Source of the DNA: Chrysogorgia sp. JL179-B06 | Taxonomy: Eukaryota > Cnidaria > Anthozoa > Scleralcyonacea > Chrysogorgiidae | Direction: 5' to 3' | Assembly (NCBI GenBank): GCA_035772405.1 | Contig: JAYKKM010000505.1 | Location: 310,001-374,000 of the forward strand | Length of the DNA: 64,000 nucleotides | Shown here: in pieces, positions 1-10,700 of the stretch | Position numbering within the stretch: position 1 is the first letter of the stretch | Layout: every line of letters begins with the position of its first letter | Position numbers and translations under genes: made by a program | The notes under the pieces: model-generated | What the model saw: the letters and a program-made list of their open reading frames with translations, nothing else | The model's database searches: none | What the model was told of the DNA's origin: nothing

Positions 1-80
<80 letters not shown>
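1..80. repeat. (AT)n microsatellite
   Basis: Uninterrupted AT dinucleotide array running off the left edge of the window. Open reading frames of alternating Ile-Tyr over this and the other TA arrays are artefacts. Confidence 0.97.
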
Positions 81-82
<2 letters not shown>

Positions 83-180
83 GAAAGTATACAATGTGCC
101 CTACCGGCTATCACCATATGGCTTTATGGTAACTGTGGACTTGGTTATATATATATATATATCACTGACTGTTCTGACCG

Positions 181-283
181 TGTCTCATTAGCTCAAAGGT
201 CAGAGCGCCGAAACGTTGATTCGGAGACCAGGGTTCGATTCCCGGTATGGGCAGTCACTTTTTCCATACATGTATTTGACAAT
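181..283 (+). repeat. tRNA-like SINE head
   Basis: A pol III A-box-like segment (TAGCTCAAAGGTCAGAGC, 189-206) and a B box (GGGTTCGATTCCC, 231-243) lie at tRNA spacing. A 5-bp anticodon-like stem CCGAA/TTCGG closes a 7-nt loop, but C replaces the usual T33 and the acceptor stem does not pair well. The following segment (CAGTCACTTTTTCCATA...) recurs at 32606-32640 behind another B box, so this is a dispersed SINE family rather than a working tRNA gene. Confidence 0.6.
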
Positions 284-579
284 ATATTTATATATATATA
301 TATATATATATTCAACACAGTCTTCAAGACGGGATGCGGGATATATCCTGCCTCATCCCCAGCCGCACTCCTACAAATTACGAGAGCAATTAATTGAGGA
401 GGCGAGCGAGGAACGACGGGAATGGGAGGACATTTTCCCTTTCTCTCTTTCCCATCAACCATTGCTGGCGCTCTATTGCTAACGTCATTTGACCGAATCA
501 GTGATTCCTCAAGCGAGTCTGACTGAAACGGACTGACAATAGATCGAGCAGTGTCTGGGCTATATAGTCGACCGAGGCA

Positions 580-643
580 AGAAAGGCTGATTTGCATGCA
601 TATAAAATAATATTTAGACTGGCCGCTATTATGAAAGAGGTCT
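580..643. mobile_element. Solo arm of a MITE (same family as 10609-10788)
   Basis: The stretch from AGAAAGGCTGATTTGCATGC to GAAAGAGGTCT closely matches the right arm of the terminal-inverted-repeat element at 10609-10788. No left arm is present here, so this is a truncated copy. Confidence 0.6.
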
Positions 644-645
644 CT

Positions 646-1207
646 TTGGCAACCGCGAACAGCTGTTTCGCCCTCATTGGGGCTGGTCAGCCAGGCGAAG
701 CCAGCACATCCATATATATAGAAAACATTTTCCGTGTTTCCATAGAGTTATAGATACACAAGTGGAAGAAGACAAGAGCCCGCAGGGCGAGTGTTTCCAC
801 GCTATTTCAAGTTCTCCCAAACTTTCACGAGTGTTTCTATAACTTATGGAAACATGGAAAGATGTATTCTATTTCTTTTATAAAATAACGCTGAGGAAAT
901 AAGTAAAAAGACTCTTTTATTAAAATGATGAAAATATACATTCTCCTTACTCACGCTAGACAGCGTCGTCGGGTGCTCAAATGAACATAAACGCTCAGTT
1001 AACTGTGAAGAAAAGCGTCCAATCTACTCGTTTTTCTTGTTGGCTCTCACAGAACATATTTATCAACATTTTAGCTATTTGTGAGCAAAGGTTCGTCTTA
1101 CAGTCCATTTTATAAAAATGGCGGGAAAAATCCATGTTTTCCATCGAGTTTCTATAGACACACGGCTTTCAGCCAATCAGCGCGTGCGTTTTTAATTTGT
1201 TATTTGT

Positions 1208-1240
<33 letters not shown>

Positions 1241-1243
1241 ATA
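646..1243. other. No gene seen
   Basis: AT-rich non-coding sequence with no convincing exon. Two segments with related wording (CCGTGTTTCCATAGAGTTATAGA near 733 and CTATAACTTATGGAAACATGG near 837) form an imperfect inverted repeat of about 25 bp and may be the ends of a small decayed MITE. A short (AT)n/(GT)n tract sits at 1209-1240. Confidence 0.5.
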
Positions 1244-1367
1244 TCCGTAGCTCAGTGATCAGAGCACTGCACTAGCATCGAAGGCCTTGAAGCTGTATTT
1301 TTCGCAACTGATCCCGGTTTGGTCTTAAAATGTATATATATTCCCATACTCGAAATTTTCACTCACC
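1244..1367 (+). repeat. tRNA-Ala-like SINE copy, B box lost
   Basis: It starts with CCGTAGCTCAGTGATCAGAG, an A box in a tRNA-like 5' half whose anticodon loop CTAGCAT carries AGC (Ala). The 3' half of the tRNA is missing. The SINE body follows: a TTTTTCGCAACTG hairpin arm, CCCGGTTTGGTCTTAAAATG and CTCGAAATTTTC. The same body occurs at 2198-2603, 33322-33500, 50603-50823 and 52204-52500. Confidence 0.8.
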
Positions 1368-1721
1368 CAATTTCCTTCGTTTGGCTAATGTTGTTCAAAT
1401 ATCAATAAATTTAGAACAAAGGATTTGTGCACTTTCTGGCCAATCGCAGTTCGATTTCTAGCCTCCGAAGTTTTCCGCGTTTCCAAACCATTTGCCATTG
1501 ACTATGCGGTATAGGTATAACTTCAAAAAGCATGAGTCGCACAAAGTAGCTTCTTACTTAGTTATATTATTCAGGTGGTAACTCTTCTCAATCAGGAGCA
1601 TTGTTTAAGAAGTTTACTACAATTTAAATTCCAAAACAACAGTTAAACTGTAGCTAAGAGAGAACTGGGCCCAGTTTCGCTGAACAATTTTAACTGACAA
1701 CTGACAAATTTGGCGAAAAAG

Positions 1722-1748
1722 ATATATATATATATATATATAATATAT

Positions 1749-1780
<32 letters not shown>

Positions 1781-1809
1781 TATATATATTTATATATATT
1801 TATATATAT
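1722..1809. repeat. Interrupted (TA)n tract
   Basis: TA dinucleotides interrupted by TTATATAT blocks at roughly 10-bp spacing. Confidence 0.9.
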
Positions 1810-1984
1810 GCGCATGGGGCCAGAGTGCTAGTGCATGGGTAGTGAGGGAAGTGAGCGTTGCATTATCGCTAAGGACACCCATGTTTACTCAAAGCCTCAG
1901 AGTGCTCAACAACACCGAAGTGAAGGAGCGTACATAATTCAATCTACAGACACCTGTTTCGCTGTACAACAGCTCATCAGTGTA

Positions 1985-2481
<497 letters not shown>

Positions 2482-2600
2482 TTGAAAGGATTTATGGTGA
2501 AGGAAAATTTCGAGTGTTGGAAATTTCGAGTCTGGTCCCGGTTTGGTCTTAAAATGTATGTATTCCAACACTCGAAATTTTCCTTCACCATAAATCCTTT

Positions 2601-2680
<80 letters not shown>
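2482..2680. repeat. Snap-back SINE fragment plus (TA)n
   Basis: A minus-oriented SINE start (2482-2520) is joined directly to a plus-oriented SINE tail (2526-2603), making an inverted junction; a TA array of about 75 bp follows (2604-2680). Confidence 0.75.
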
Positions 2681-2685
<5 letters not shown>

Positions 2686-2708
2686 TTGCTCATATATTGC
2701 TCATATAT

Positions 2709-2822
2709 TGCTCATGATAGCCAGACACTGCAATTATGTTTTGTCATTTCAGCCAGTAAAAGTGCGCAATGCACACTGAGTTGTTATAGACTTTTACATT
2801 CTTGATGGTTTATAATTTATGC
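2709..2822 (+). repeat. Dispersed copy of the 240-bp tandem repeat
   Basis: The sequence from GCTCATGATAGCCAGACACTG to GATGGTTTATAATTTATGCA is nearly identical to segments at 50029-50143 and 50266-50381. It is preceded by three short copies of GCTCATATATT. Confidence 0.85.
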
Positions 2823-3510
2823 ATGTTTGAGAATTTTACACACGTAATATTTGGGTCTTCCCTAATATTTGGGTCTTCCGTAATATTTGGGTCTTCCTGA
2901 GCAAAATCGTAATATATATATTATATATCCAAAAATGTCATCTTCATGCAACCTCGTTCCCAGGGCATTTTGCCTCCACGGTGGAAGGTCGGCGAAAATG
3001 GCCCTGGGATCGGCTGGTCACATGACACCCAGAATTTCTGGGTTTTTAGATATGATAATTTTTGTGGTCTTTGTTCCATTGCTTTGTCTACTTTGTTGAC
3101 CTGAATAATTGAGAAATATTCAATGCTCTTCAGAGTTGTTCATGTCAGCATTCATCGGCATAAAAGCAGCTTAATAATCCGATCCACCATACATCCATGG
3201 TTATCTCTTACAAAAGGTATGAAGAAGCATATATCCAATTTGCGAAAGCTATCACTTCTAATTTGCTGTAAAATTTGAAGACAGCATTCAGATTTAGATG
3301 AATAAATTGTACTCGGCTGAATTAATTGAGTTTTATCACAAGCCAATGCATTATAGAATGGACCAGCCGATCCCAGGGGCATTTTCGCCGACCTTCAGCC
3401 GTGGAACTTTAACAGCAAAAAAGTCCATGAAGATGATTTTGCTCAGGAAGACCCAAATATTACGAATATGTAAAATCCCCAAACGTGAGATAGGCACGTT
3501 AAGCAATTAT
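2822..3510. mobile_element. Inverted-repeat element (long-TIR MITE)
   Basis: The left arm (three tandem copies of TAATATTTGGGTCTTCC at 2848-2898, then GGTCGGCGAAAATGGCCCTG) is the reverse complement of the right arm (3363-3510, containing CAGGGGCATTTTCGCCGACC and GGAAGACCCAAATATTACG). A related right arm, with CCCCAAACGTGAAATAGGCAC, recurs at 30385-30462. No transposase is visible between the arms. Confidence 0.75.
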
Positions 3511-3743
3511 GAAGGCACTTAAGCAATTAAGCGAGTCAATGATTTCTTCACAAAATAAATATTTACGAAACTTCAATTAACGGTCTAACATAACGCGTTG
3601 TTTTGTATTTTTTCTATCAGCTTTTTTATTGTACTATACTTGTAGAAAGGATTTTTCTTCTTAACACGAACAGCAAAAATAGGGTCACATTTTTATTCGA
3701 ATTCTCTGTTCTTATTTCATCACGGGAATATAAATACTGTAAA

Positions 3744-4115
3744 CCTACGAATATAAGCCCCCCGAACATAAGCCAGTTCAGTATTGCGAATATAAGCCCA
3801 CCCGTATATAAACCCATGGGCTTATACATGGACAAGAAAAATGTCCTGTTTATTACTGTTTTATATAACAAATAACATAGTGATTTCGTAGTGGTTATAC
3901 GAATTTAAAAGTTGTTTTGAAAACCCCTATACCATGCCGTGAATGGCAATATTGGAGACTTCTTAAAAATAATTTTAAAACAAAGTTTTACAAAAAAGCT
4001 TAATAGTATCTTATGCTTGTTTGTATGTTAACCTTGTGTTATATTGAAATAAAGTCAATAAATGTTATTACTAACACAAAATCTTGTCCGTATATAAGCC
4101 CCCCCGTATATAGTT
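3744..4115. repeat. Dispersed repeat with TATAAGCCCCC motifs
   Basis: It is bounded by clustered motifs of the form GAATATAAGCCCCCCG and GTATATAAGCCCCCC (3753-3820 and 4090-4112), with a palindromic CCCATGGG nearby. It looks like a non-autonomous element; termini and target duplication were not resolved. Confidence 0.5.
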
Positions 4116-4568
4116 CGACTTTAACGTTGTAAGGACGCGGAAAAGTTAAACTTACATGCAAAGGAACAACGAGAAATATATTGAACAGTCAAAAAAGATA
4201 TCGACTTAAAACCAGAAGAGCGTAATTCCTCATGAGCACAACTCATTTATTAAAGACCTAATGGGAAATTTAATATAATTATATAGTATTCGTTTGTGTA
4301 CATTAGCCCTTCCAGCTTCTTTCTTTGGTTTGTAATTCAAAACAATTTTTACACAAGAAACTACGCTGGAAAGAAATATTTAAAGTTCCACTCTAATCCG
4401 GTTATGAAAAACTCAAGTAGAATATTATAAAATCACGAAAAAACAGCTTTTGAACAATTCTAAGCAAACACTCAAATAAACTAATGCAAAAGTAGCTTCT
4501 GATATAAATTTCATTTTACCGTAATAGAAGTTGTGTTGCTGAAGACAAAAGTGAACAGTGATTAGGAA
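4116..4568. other. Upstream region of KCTD exon 1, no feature recognised
   Basis: AT-rich, non-coding. If the proposed exon 1 is right, the promoter and 5' UTR of the KCTD gene lie here, but no core promoter element can be named with confidence. Confidence 0.3.
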
Positions 4569-4607
4569 ATGGCGCAGGGAGAAAAAGAGCAATTCCACGG
4601 CAGCGAT
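4569..4607 (+). CDS. KCTD gene, proposed exon 1 (13 codons)
   Basis: ATG in the context GGAAATGGCG opens MAQGEKEQFHGSD and ends exactly at GTAAGTATC, a near-consensus donor, in phase 0. Exon 2 opens in phase 0 with KSTLPSVIRINVGG, so the join is in frame. Its shortness means a chance match cannot be excluded. Confidence 0.55.
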
Positions 4608-7600
4608 GTAAGTATCTTTTCTAGCATTAATTTGGTAAAAATATAAGATCTCGACAAAATTGTATTGTGTACGTCCTGCAACCACCATGCGGCGTTATAT
4701 AGATTGTATTTTTATTAAACGCCGAAGCATGCAAGGATTCGCGAAGAAAGGTGAAGTTTATTGATAGTTTGCAACAAATTCCACATTGCCACAAATGATA
4801 TCTTTTTTATGGTTCCACTGTTACGTATATATGCCTATCCTAAGTCAATTAACTAGACGTTATTTGATCACTGAAAGTCTGAACTTGATAAACACTTGTA
4901 ACCAGTTAGTAAATACTTGATGTCATTTAGTAATTACGTAAAAACATTACATATAGAATGAAGTATATGTTAGTATAGCCAACAAACATTTCTCAAGGAT
5001 GCATATGTATGAGAATGAGCTATATGTTCAAAGTGGTAACGAAGTCAGTCCTGGAGTTCCTGCCGTTGGTTTTGAGTATTCCTTTCTTTTCAAGTCCAAA
5101 AACGGATATATTATTTTAAAATGTGTCGGAATCTCCAATTAATAATAATAATGGAAACTTTATTTCAGAAAATCGATTGAAGCAATATTACAAAATAATC
5201 TTAAGAATAAATCAACTCTGTGTTTCTCTCCATACGTAAACGTAGGGCAACCCACAGAGATAAACAGGCAACATATTTAAGAAGTTATACTATATTTACA
5301 ATAAAACTTTACTAACTAAATAAAACAATAAAACGTTGCTAATAAAACTTTAACAAAGGCGGATATGTCCAGTGTTTATTACGGCGTATATAAATATAAA
5401 ATGAAGCTCTCATAGCCACTTCCATGCACTTCGCGATAATCCTCTTATAGTTAATATCAGTTTCTTTAAAAATACTGTTCAAGTTTTGAATATGAGTTGT
5501 GACTAGACCAAGTGATCTTATTTCAATAAAAATCTTTTTACAATGTCTAAATCTTTGTGGTAACCATTGCAGTGTGATCTGCAAATTGGAACCAGTGTCT
5601 AGGTTGAAAATAGTCGCAATAACAATATCCAATTGATCTAACGCGTTCGTCTTCTATACATTTTATAAGAGTATTTATACACATATTAAACAGGAGCGGA
5701 GAGACAATCACCTTGTAGAACTCCTTTATTTCCCTACTCTAATTTGGATTGATAATAAACGTTTTTGTTCCAATGGAAATGGTATAGTTATCGTACAGAT
5801 TCTGGACAAGATTTATCACATCATTGGGAACATGGTGGTAGTCTAACACAGTCTTAAGAAGGAGATGGTAAACTTCGCCAAACGCATTTTTTAAATCTAG
5901 AAGAGTGACTACAAGATGTCGTTGGTTATTTCTTGCATGATTTATAATATGCGTGAGCAACTCTGTGTGCTCGATCGTGCCAGACACACCTTCCCAGAAT
6001 CGCTTCTGGATTTTAGTTTCTATGTAGTTATTGTTCGTCATAAATGAGTATAGACGATTTCGGATTAATGGTGAATATATTTTGCCAAGGACTGGTTGTA
6101 GAGTTATCGGTCGAAAGTTTGATGGGATTTGTGGACTATCTTTCTTATGGATTAAAATCGTGAAACCATATTTCCAAATTTTGGGAACAAATTTCTCTTC
6201 CCAGCAGTGCGTTAAGATTCGATGTAGTGCAGTTCGCAGAATTGGACACCGTTTTAATATCAATATGCTGATTTGGTCATATGGACAAGCGGAAGAGCCA
6301 GACTTCATTCTTTTAATTATATTTGAAATTTCTTGATAGGATGGTGGTGATCATATTGAAAGGGTTAGAAGGTTCATCTAATTTTTTCATCCATTGAGGT
6401 ACATCAAAGTTTCTATGGCCAGTATTTGATTTTAACTGTGATCGGAAAAAGTTAGTGCAGGTTTGTTCGTCAAAGTCAGGAAGGACAGTATTCTCGTCCT
6501 CAAAGATTTCCTTACAATATTTCCAGAAATTTTCTTGAATACGGTCGTCGTGGGTTTTTTCAGAAAGTATGCGGTATGTTCTTTTACTGTATTTTAATCT
6601 CAGCCGTTTACTGATGTATCGGATTTCATTCGTTGCCTCATCGCAGTGTAGGTTCTTTAGTTCGTTTAGATGATATTTGAGTTGGCGTCGAGAAAGATGG
6701 TTATATTTGCATTGAAATTCCGACCAACCATTTCGGTTTTCCTCATCATTGCTACACGTTCCGAAAGCTGACTTAAAATAGTTATAAATTTGGTCTTGTA
6801 AGAGGTCTATTTCGACATTAACATCCGATAATTCATTGTTAAAATTCAGTGTTGACTTAAAATATTCATTAGCATTATACCATTCAGCCGATGTTTTAGG
6901 AAGTTTAATACCGAATTTAGCGATTTTCTTTTGAGGTAAATGATTTTGATCTAGGCATTCAGTGTTGTCCGTACTCTCATCATTATCCGATTGCGCCGAT
7001 GAAGGCAATGAAATTGGGTCTTCGGAAAATAATAAATTCAGACCAGGATTAAAACTAATGTGACAGAATCTACGATGTGCACGGAGACCTCTAAAGCCTT
7101 TGCATTTCTTTCCGCAGTTACATTCAACATGCATATCATGACAACCATCCACCAGCACTTCGTTCTGAACTTCAAGATCATAGTTAGTCATATGAGCTTC
7201 TGGTTGATTTGCTTCGTACTCGTTATTTAAGTTAACTGATGATCGCTCAGCTGAATCGACAAGGTTTGATCTCTCCTGGGAGGTATAACTAAGGTGTTGC
7301 TAGGTGAAGCAGGGAACGGATCAATAAACACGCGAGCTTTACAGCGCCAAACATCTCGCCCCAAAACGACAAAATCTTTCCCACAGTAATCACATATAGT
7401 ACCTTCCGAGTTAGTAAACGTCATAACCAACAGCAGAACAAGCATCCAACACCAGCGATCGCCTTTCATTTTGTATTTAGGTCTTTTCCTAGACACCGTC
7501 CACGTCTTCGAATAGCAAAACTGCTGTCCTGCGATGGGTCGAGCCAGACCAGTATAAACAGACTTTTGCTTTAAATGCCAATTAATTGTAGAGTGATAGA

Positions 7601-7728
7601 TAGATAGTAGATATAAAACACAGTAATATACAAACAAAGAACAAATAAGACGGAAGAAGACAGTTGCCTGGGTCCAGTAAAACGAATTTGTCGGAGCGCA
7701 AGGTTAACACGACCTCTCTCTGCTCGAC

Positions 7729-7790
<62 letters not shown>

Positions 7791-10700
7791 TTTATTCAAT
7801 AAAATCTCAATTATATTTTACAAATTAATGATAATTTATTACATAGAAATCTAAAAATCGTCTTATAAAAACATTTATGCACATATAAAATCCTCCAATT
7901 TTAAATAAATATAATTAAAAACAAAACAACAAAAAAAACAACTCTTAAACGGCTTTCTCTATAGCCCAGTTCAATGTTTGCGTGTGGATCTCGATTCGTA
8001 GAAGAACGGCTCCCTCTTATCGCCATAACTGCCGACCGTATCAAGGCGAAAGATAATGTGCATCGCATCCACGCAAGTGTGATGCTGTATTCTGACTTTC
8101 GCTTCTGTGCTAACAATTCTGCTAGGCGTTTATAAGCAACGGTTGTCTCATTTCCAAGTCCCCCACTTGTTGAAAACACAAGAGGTGTAAATGCAGCATA
8201 TTCAACTTCCATAATTCTGTCTCCGTACTCCCTCTTATTAGCCATCTCATGTTGTCTGTAGAGTGCAGGTATATTGGTATTTCGGTAGCTCCATGCGTTT
8301 GGGTGAAAAACCCCAACATAAAAAAATGCAACTTGCTGCCTACTCCAAAAACCCTTTGCTCTAATATCTACTCTTGCTTCATCTTGCTTGTTTGCCGTTC
8401 TTGGTAATATGATCTCGCCTGCAAGTGGTTGTAGCTGTGGTTCTTTTTCGACATCAGAACATGCTTCCGTCAGCCATTGGGTGGTTGTCTAATCTCGTTA
8501 TGCCTTATTATTGGTAGTCCAGTAGTCCACCAAAAGGGCATATCATGGCGTGGTCTGCTGAAAATTTTTGCCACACTTACATTGGAGTGGTACATCTTTC
8601 AGCTGCCATCCATATCGCAGATGGAGCGCATCACGAAATTGTCCTTTGTCCAGGTTGAAGCCTTGATCTTGTAGTGGTAAAACTGACAACCACGATGACG
8701 ATCCTTTCTCGCAAAGTAAGTCCATCATTCTTTGCTTTGGTGGAGATAGACTTTCTCTGACTTGTTGAGCCAAGCTCTCAATTTGCTGTTGTTTATGCCG
8801 ACGCAGATTTGTTTTGATGGATTGTAGTTGTGGTCTAATGAAGGATTCCTTTTGCTCGACAATCATATCTTTCAAGGATTCGCTGATCTTTTGTGAGGCA
8901 TGATATTCTCCACTCGCACTGGTTACTGGGTTGATAATGTTTAGACCACTGTAGCGTATGGGTAGAGAAAGAAGTCTCCTTTCTTCAGAAATACACTGAC
9001 ATTAGTTATTGTTGCCAATGTCCTTTAAATAAGAGGTCAAAAGGACTTTACTCCTAATGATCTTTATCACTTAAAAATATTTAGAAAAACACTTAGAAAT
9101 AATATTTCGTCTTTCTTAATTTGAATATAGAAGTCGACCTTACCATCTGTCATTCGTATTAACGTTGGTGGCGTTCACTACGAGACACTTCTGGTGACAT
9201 TACGGGCAGAGGAATCGATGCTTTCATCAATGTTTAGTGGACAACACAAAATAGAACGAGACAAGGATGGGTGTCCATTTATCGATAGACCTGGTGAACA
9301 TTTTGGTTATATCCTAAATTATCTCAGGGATAGATCAATGATGCCGCCAAATGACATTGCCATGCAGGTAACTACAGATGATAATAGACATGCTTCCTGA
9401 ATTTGCTTCAATGGGTACGAACCACTGACCTCGATATATAACTGGACTGCGGGCTCCCATTACCAATGACATACAAAAAGTGTCAGCTGGAATCCTTTTT
9501 CTCATGTTCGTAGCCCCAAAAGCATCAGAGTTTTCCCTCTCGACAAAAACAAAAACACAAACTGTAATTCTTTTTGACCAGAAAACATTCCAAACAGCTG
9601 TCTACATTAGCGACTATACAATAATCTAATCAATGAGGAAAATGACAGCAGCTGACGCCATTTTTTACACGATATTTTTTGGTGAAATCATCCTGCAGTC
9701 CATTTATACAGAGGTCATTAGTACGAACCATAGAGATCATAAATAAAACTAGTTGGGGCCTGATTTCAGTCATCCGCAGGGGAACCAATTGAAGGCTGTC
9801 ATCTTCCATAAATTGGGAGGCAATTGTATTTCATATTAAAGCAATCATTTTAATGTTTTATTCAGCGGAAAATGACCCAAGTAACAATAGAACAACATGC
9901 TTAATCGCCAAACAGATAACAGCGAAAAAGAAACGCAAAAATTGTAGAATTTACGATTCCTTGTTTTGCACCGCGAGGTTCTCGAATTGCAGAAAAAGGC
10001 CCGGAACCACGAAGTTTGGTCTGGAACCAAAATTCAGCCCCCGGTGCCCCCCCCCCCCCCCCCCCCCCCCCCACCCTCCTTTGTGATAGAAAACTTGTCA
10101 ATTTATACTAATAGTGTTGTGCTGCGTAGGCAGTGTAAAATACAAATCGAATATTCTACAAGCTAGTTGTACTGCCGAAATCGTGTGTAGAATGTCTAAC
10201 GTTTTGGCAGTACACCAACATTTTAGAGTATTCGATTTGTTTATAATAGTGGTTGATCTTCCTTTCAAATCCTATAATTATTTTTAGCAATTTCAATTGA
10301 TTTCCTCGCTCGTCTATTGTATTCTTTTACGTAATTCTGTTTGCACCGTTTCTTTATATAACATGAGTCAGTATGGCATTTTTCTCTGCCTGTGTCAACA
10401 GGTTGAAAGCAAATAGTTCACCTGGTGCTTCCACGACGTTTCTTGCTATTATTCACCAAGTAAACCTTCTATGATTTTGACAAATGAACATGTTTATATC
10501 TTTATCTACATTTGTATGTATATGAATGTGCTACATATTGTGAACGTGTGCATAATTGATTGTATCAGTCAATTTCAACGTCGATTAGGTACCACTAATT
10601 AAACTGTATAGACCTCTTTAATGGTGGCCAGACTAAATATTATTTTATATGCATGAAAATTAGCTTTTCTGGCCTCGTTACAAAGCATAGATTCTTTGGA

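Larger units (their letters stand above)
5139..7700 (-). mobile_element. Non-LTR retrotransposon A (decayed, zinc fingers + RT)
   Basis: Minus-strand element in KCTD intron 1. In order: an N-terminal segment with a CDYCGKDF..WRCK finger (around 7395-7325), a second finger CNCGKKCKGFRGLRAHRRFC (around 7120-7061), a linker, then reverse transcriptase (6308-5520). The 3' end reads AATAAAGTTTCC followed by an (ATT)n tail at 5140-5153. At least two frameshifts separate the parts. The zinc-finger-then-RT layout suggests the R2/NeSL-like group, but no endonuclease is seen in this copy. Confidence 0.8.
7790..9000 (-). mobile_element. Non-LTR retrotransposon B, 3' end with restriction-like endonuclease
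   Basis: Minus strand, 5'-truncated, ending in the (TTA)n tail. It encodes the C-terminal part of a retrotransposon polyprotein familiar from cnidarian genomes: LSLPIRYSGLNI, EKGSSSWLSVLPL, KGQFRDALHLRYGW, CKCGKNF, then RHNEI, QLQPLAGE, DEARVDI, AFFYVGVF and FTPLVFSTSGGLG. The ARVDI..FF-V-VF pattern is that of a PD-(D/E)XK restriction-like endonuclease. Where related copies have Asp in FFDV this one has Tyr, so the nuclease is probably dead. Several frame breaks occur between 8540 and 8250. It lies 130 bp upstream of KCTD exon 2. Confidence 0.8.

Noticed and set aside
193..597. Minus-strand 134-residue frame
   Set aside because: Crosses a tRNA-like SINE, a TA tract and a MITE arm; no domain.
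9853..10166. Pro-rich and Gly-rich frames
   Set aside because: Created by a 26-nt poly-C run.
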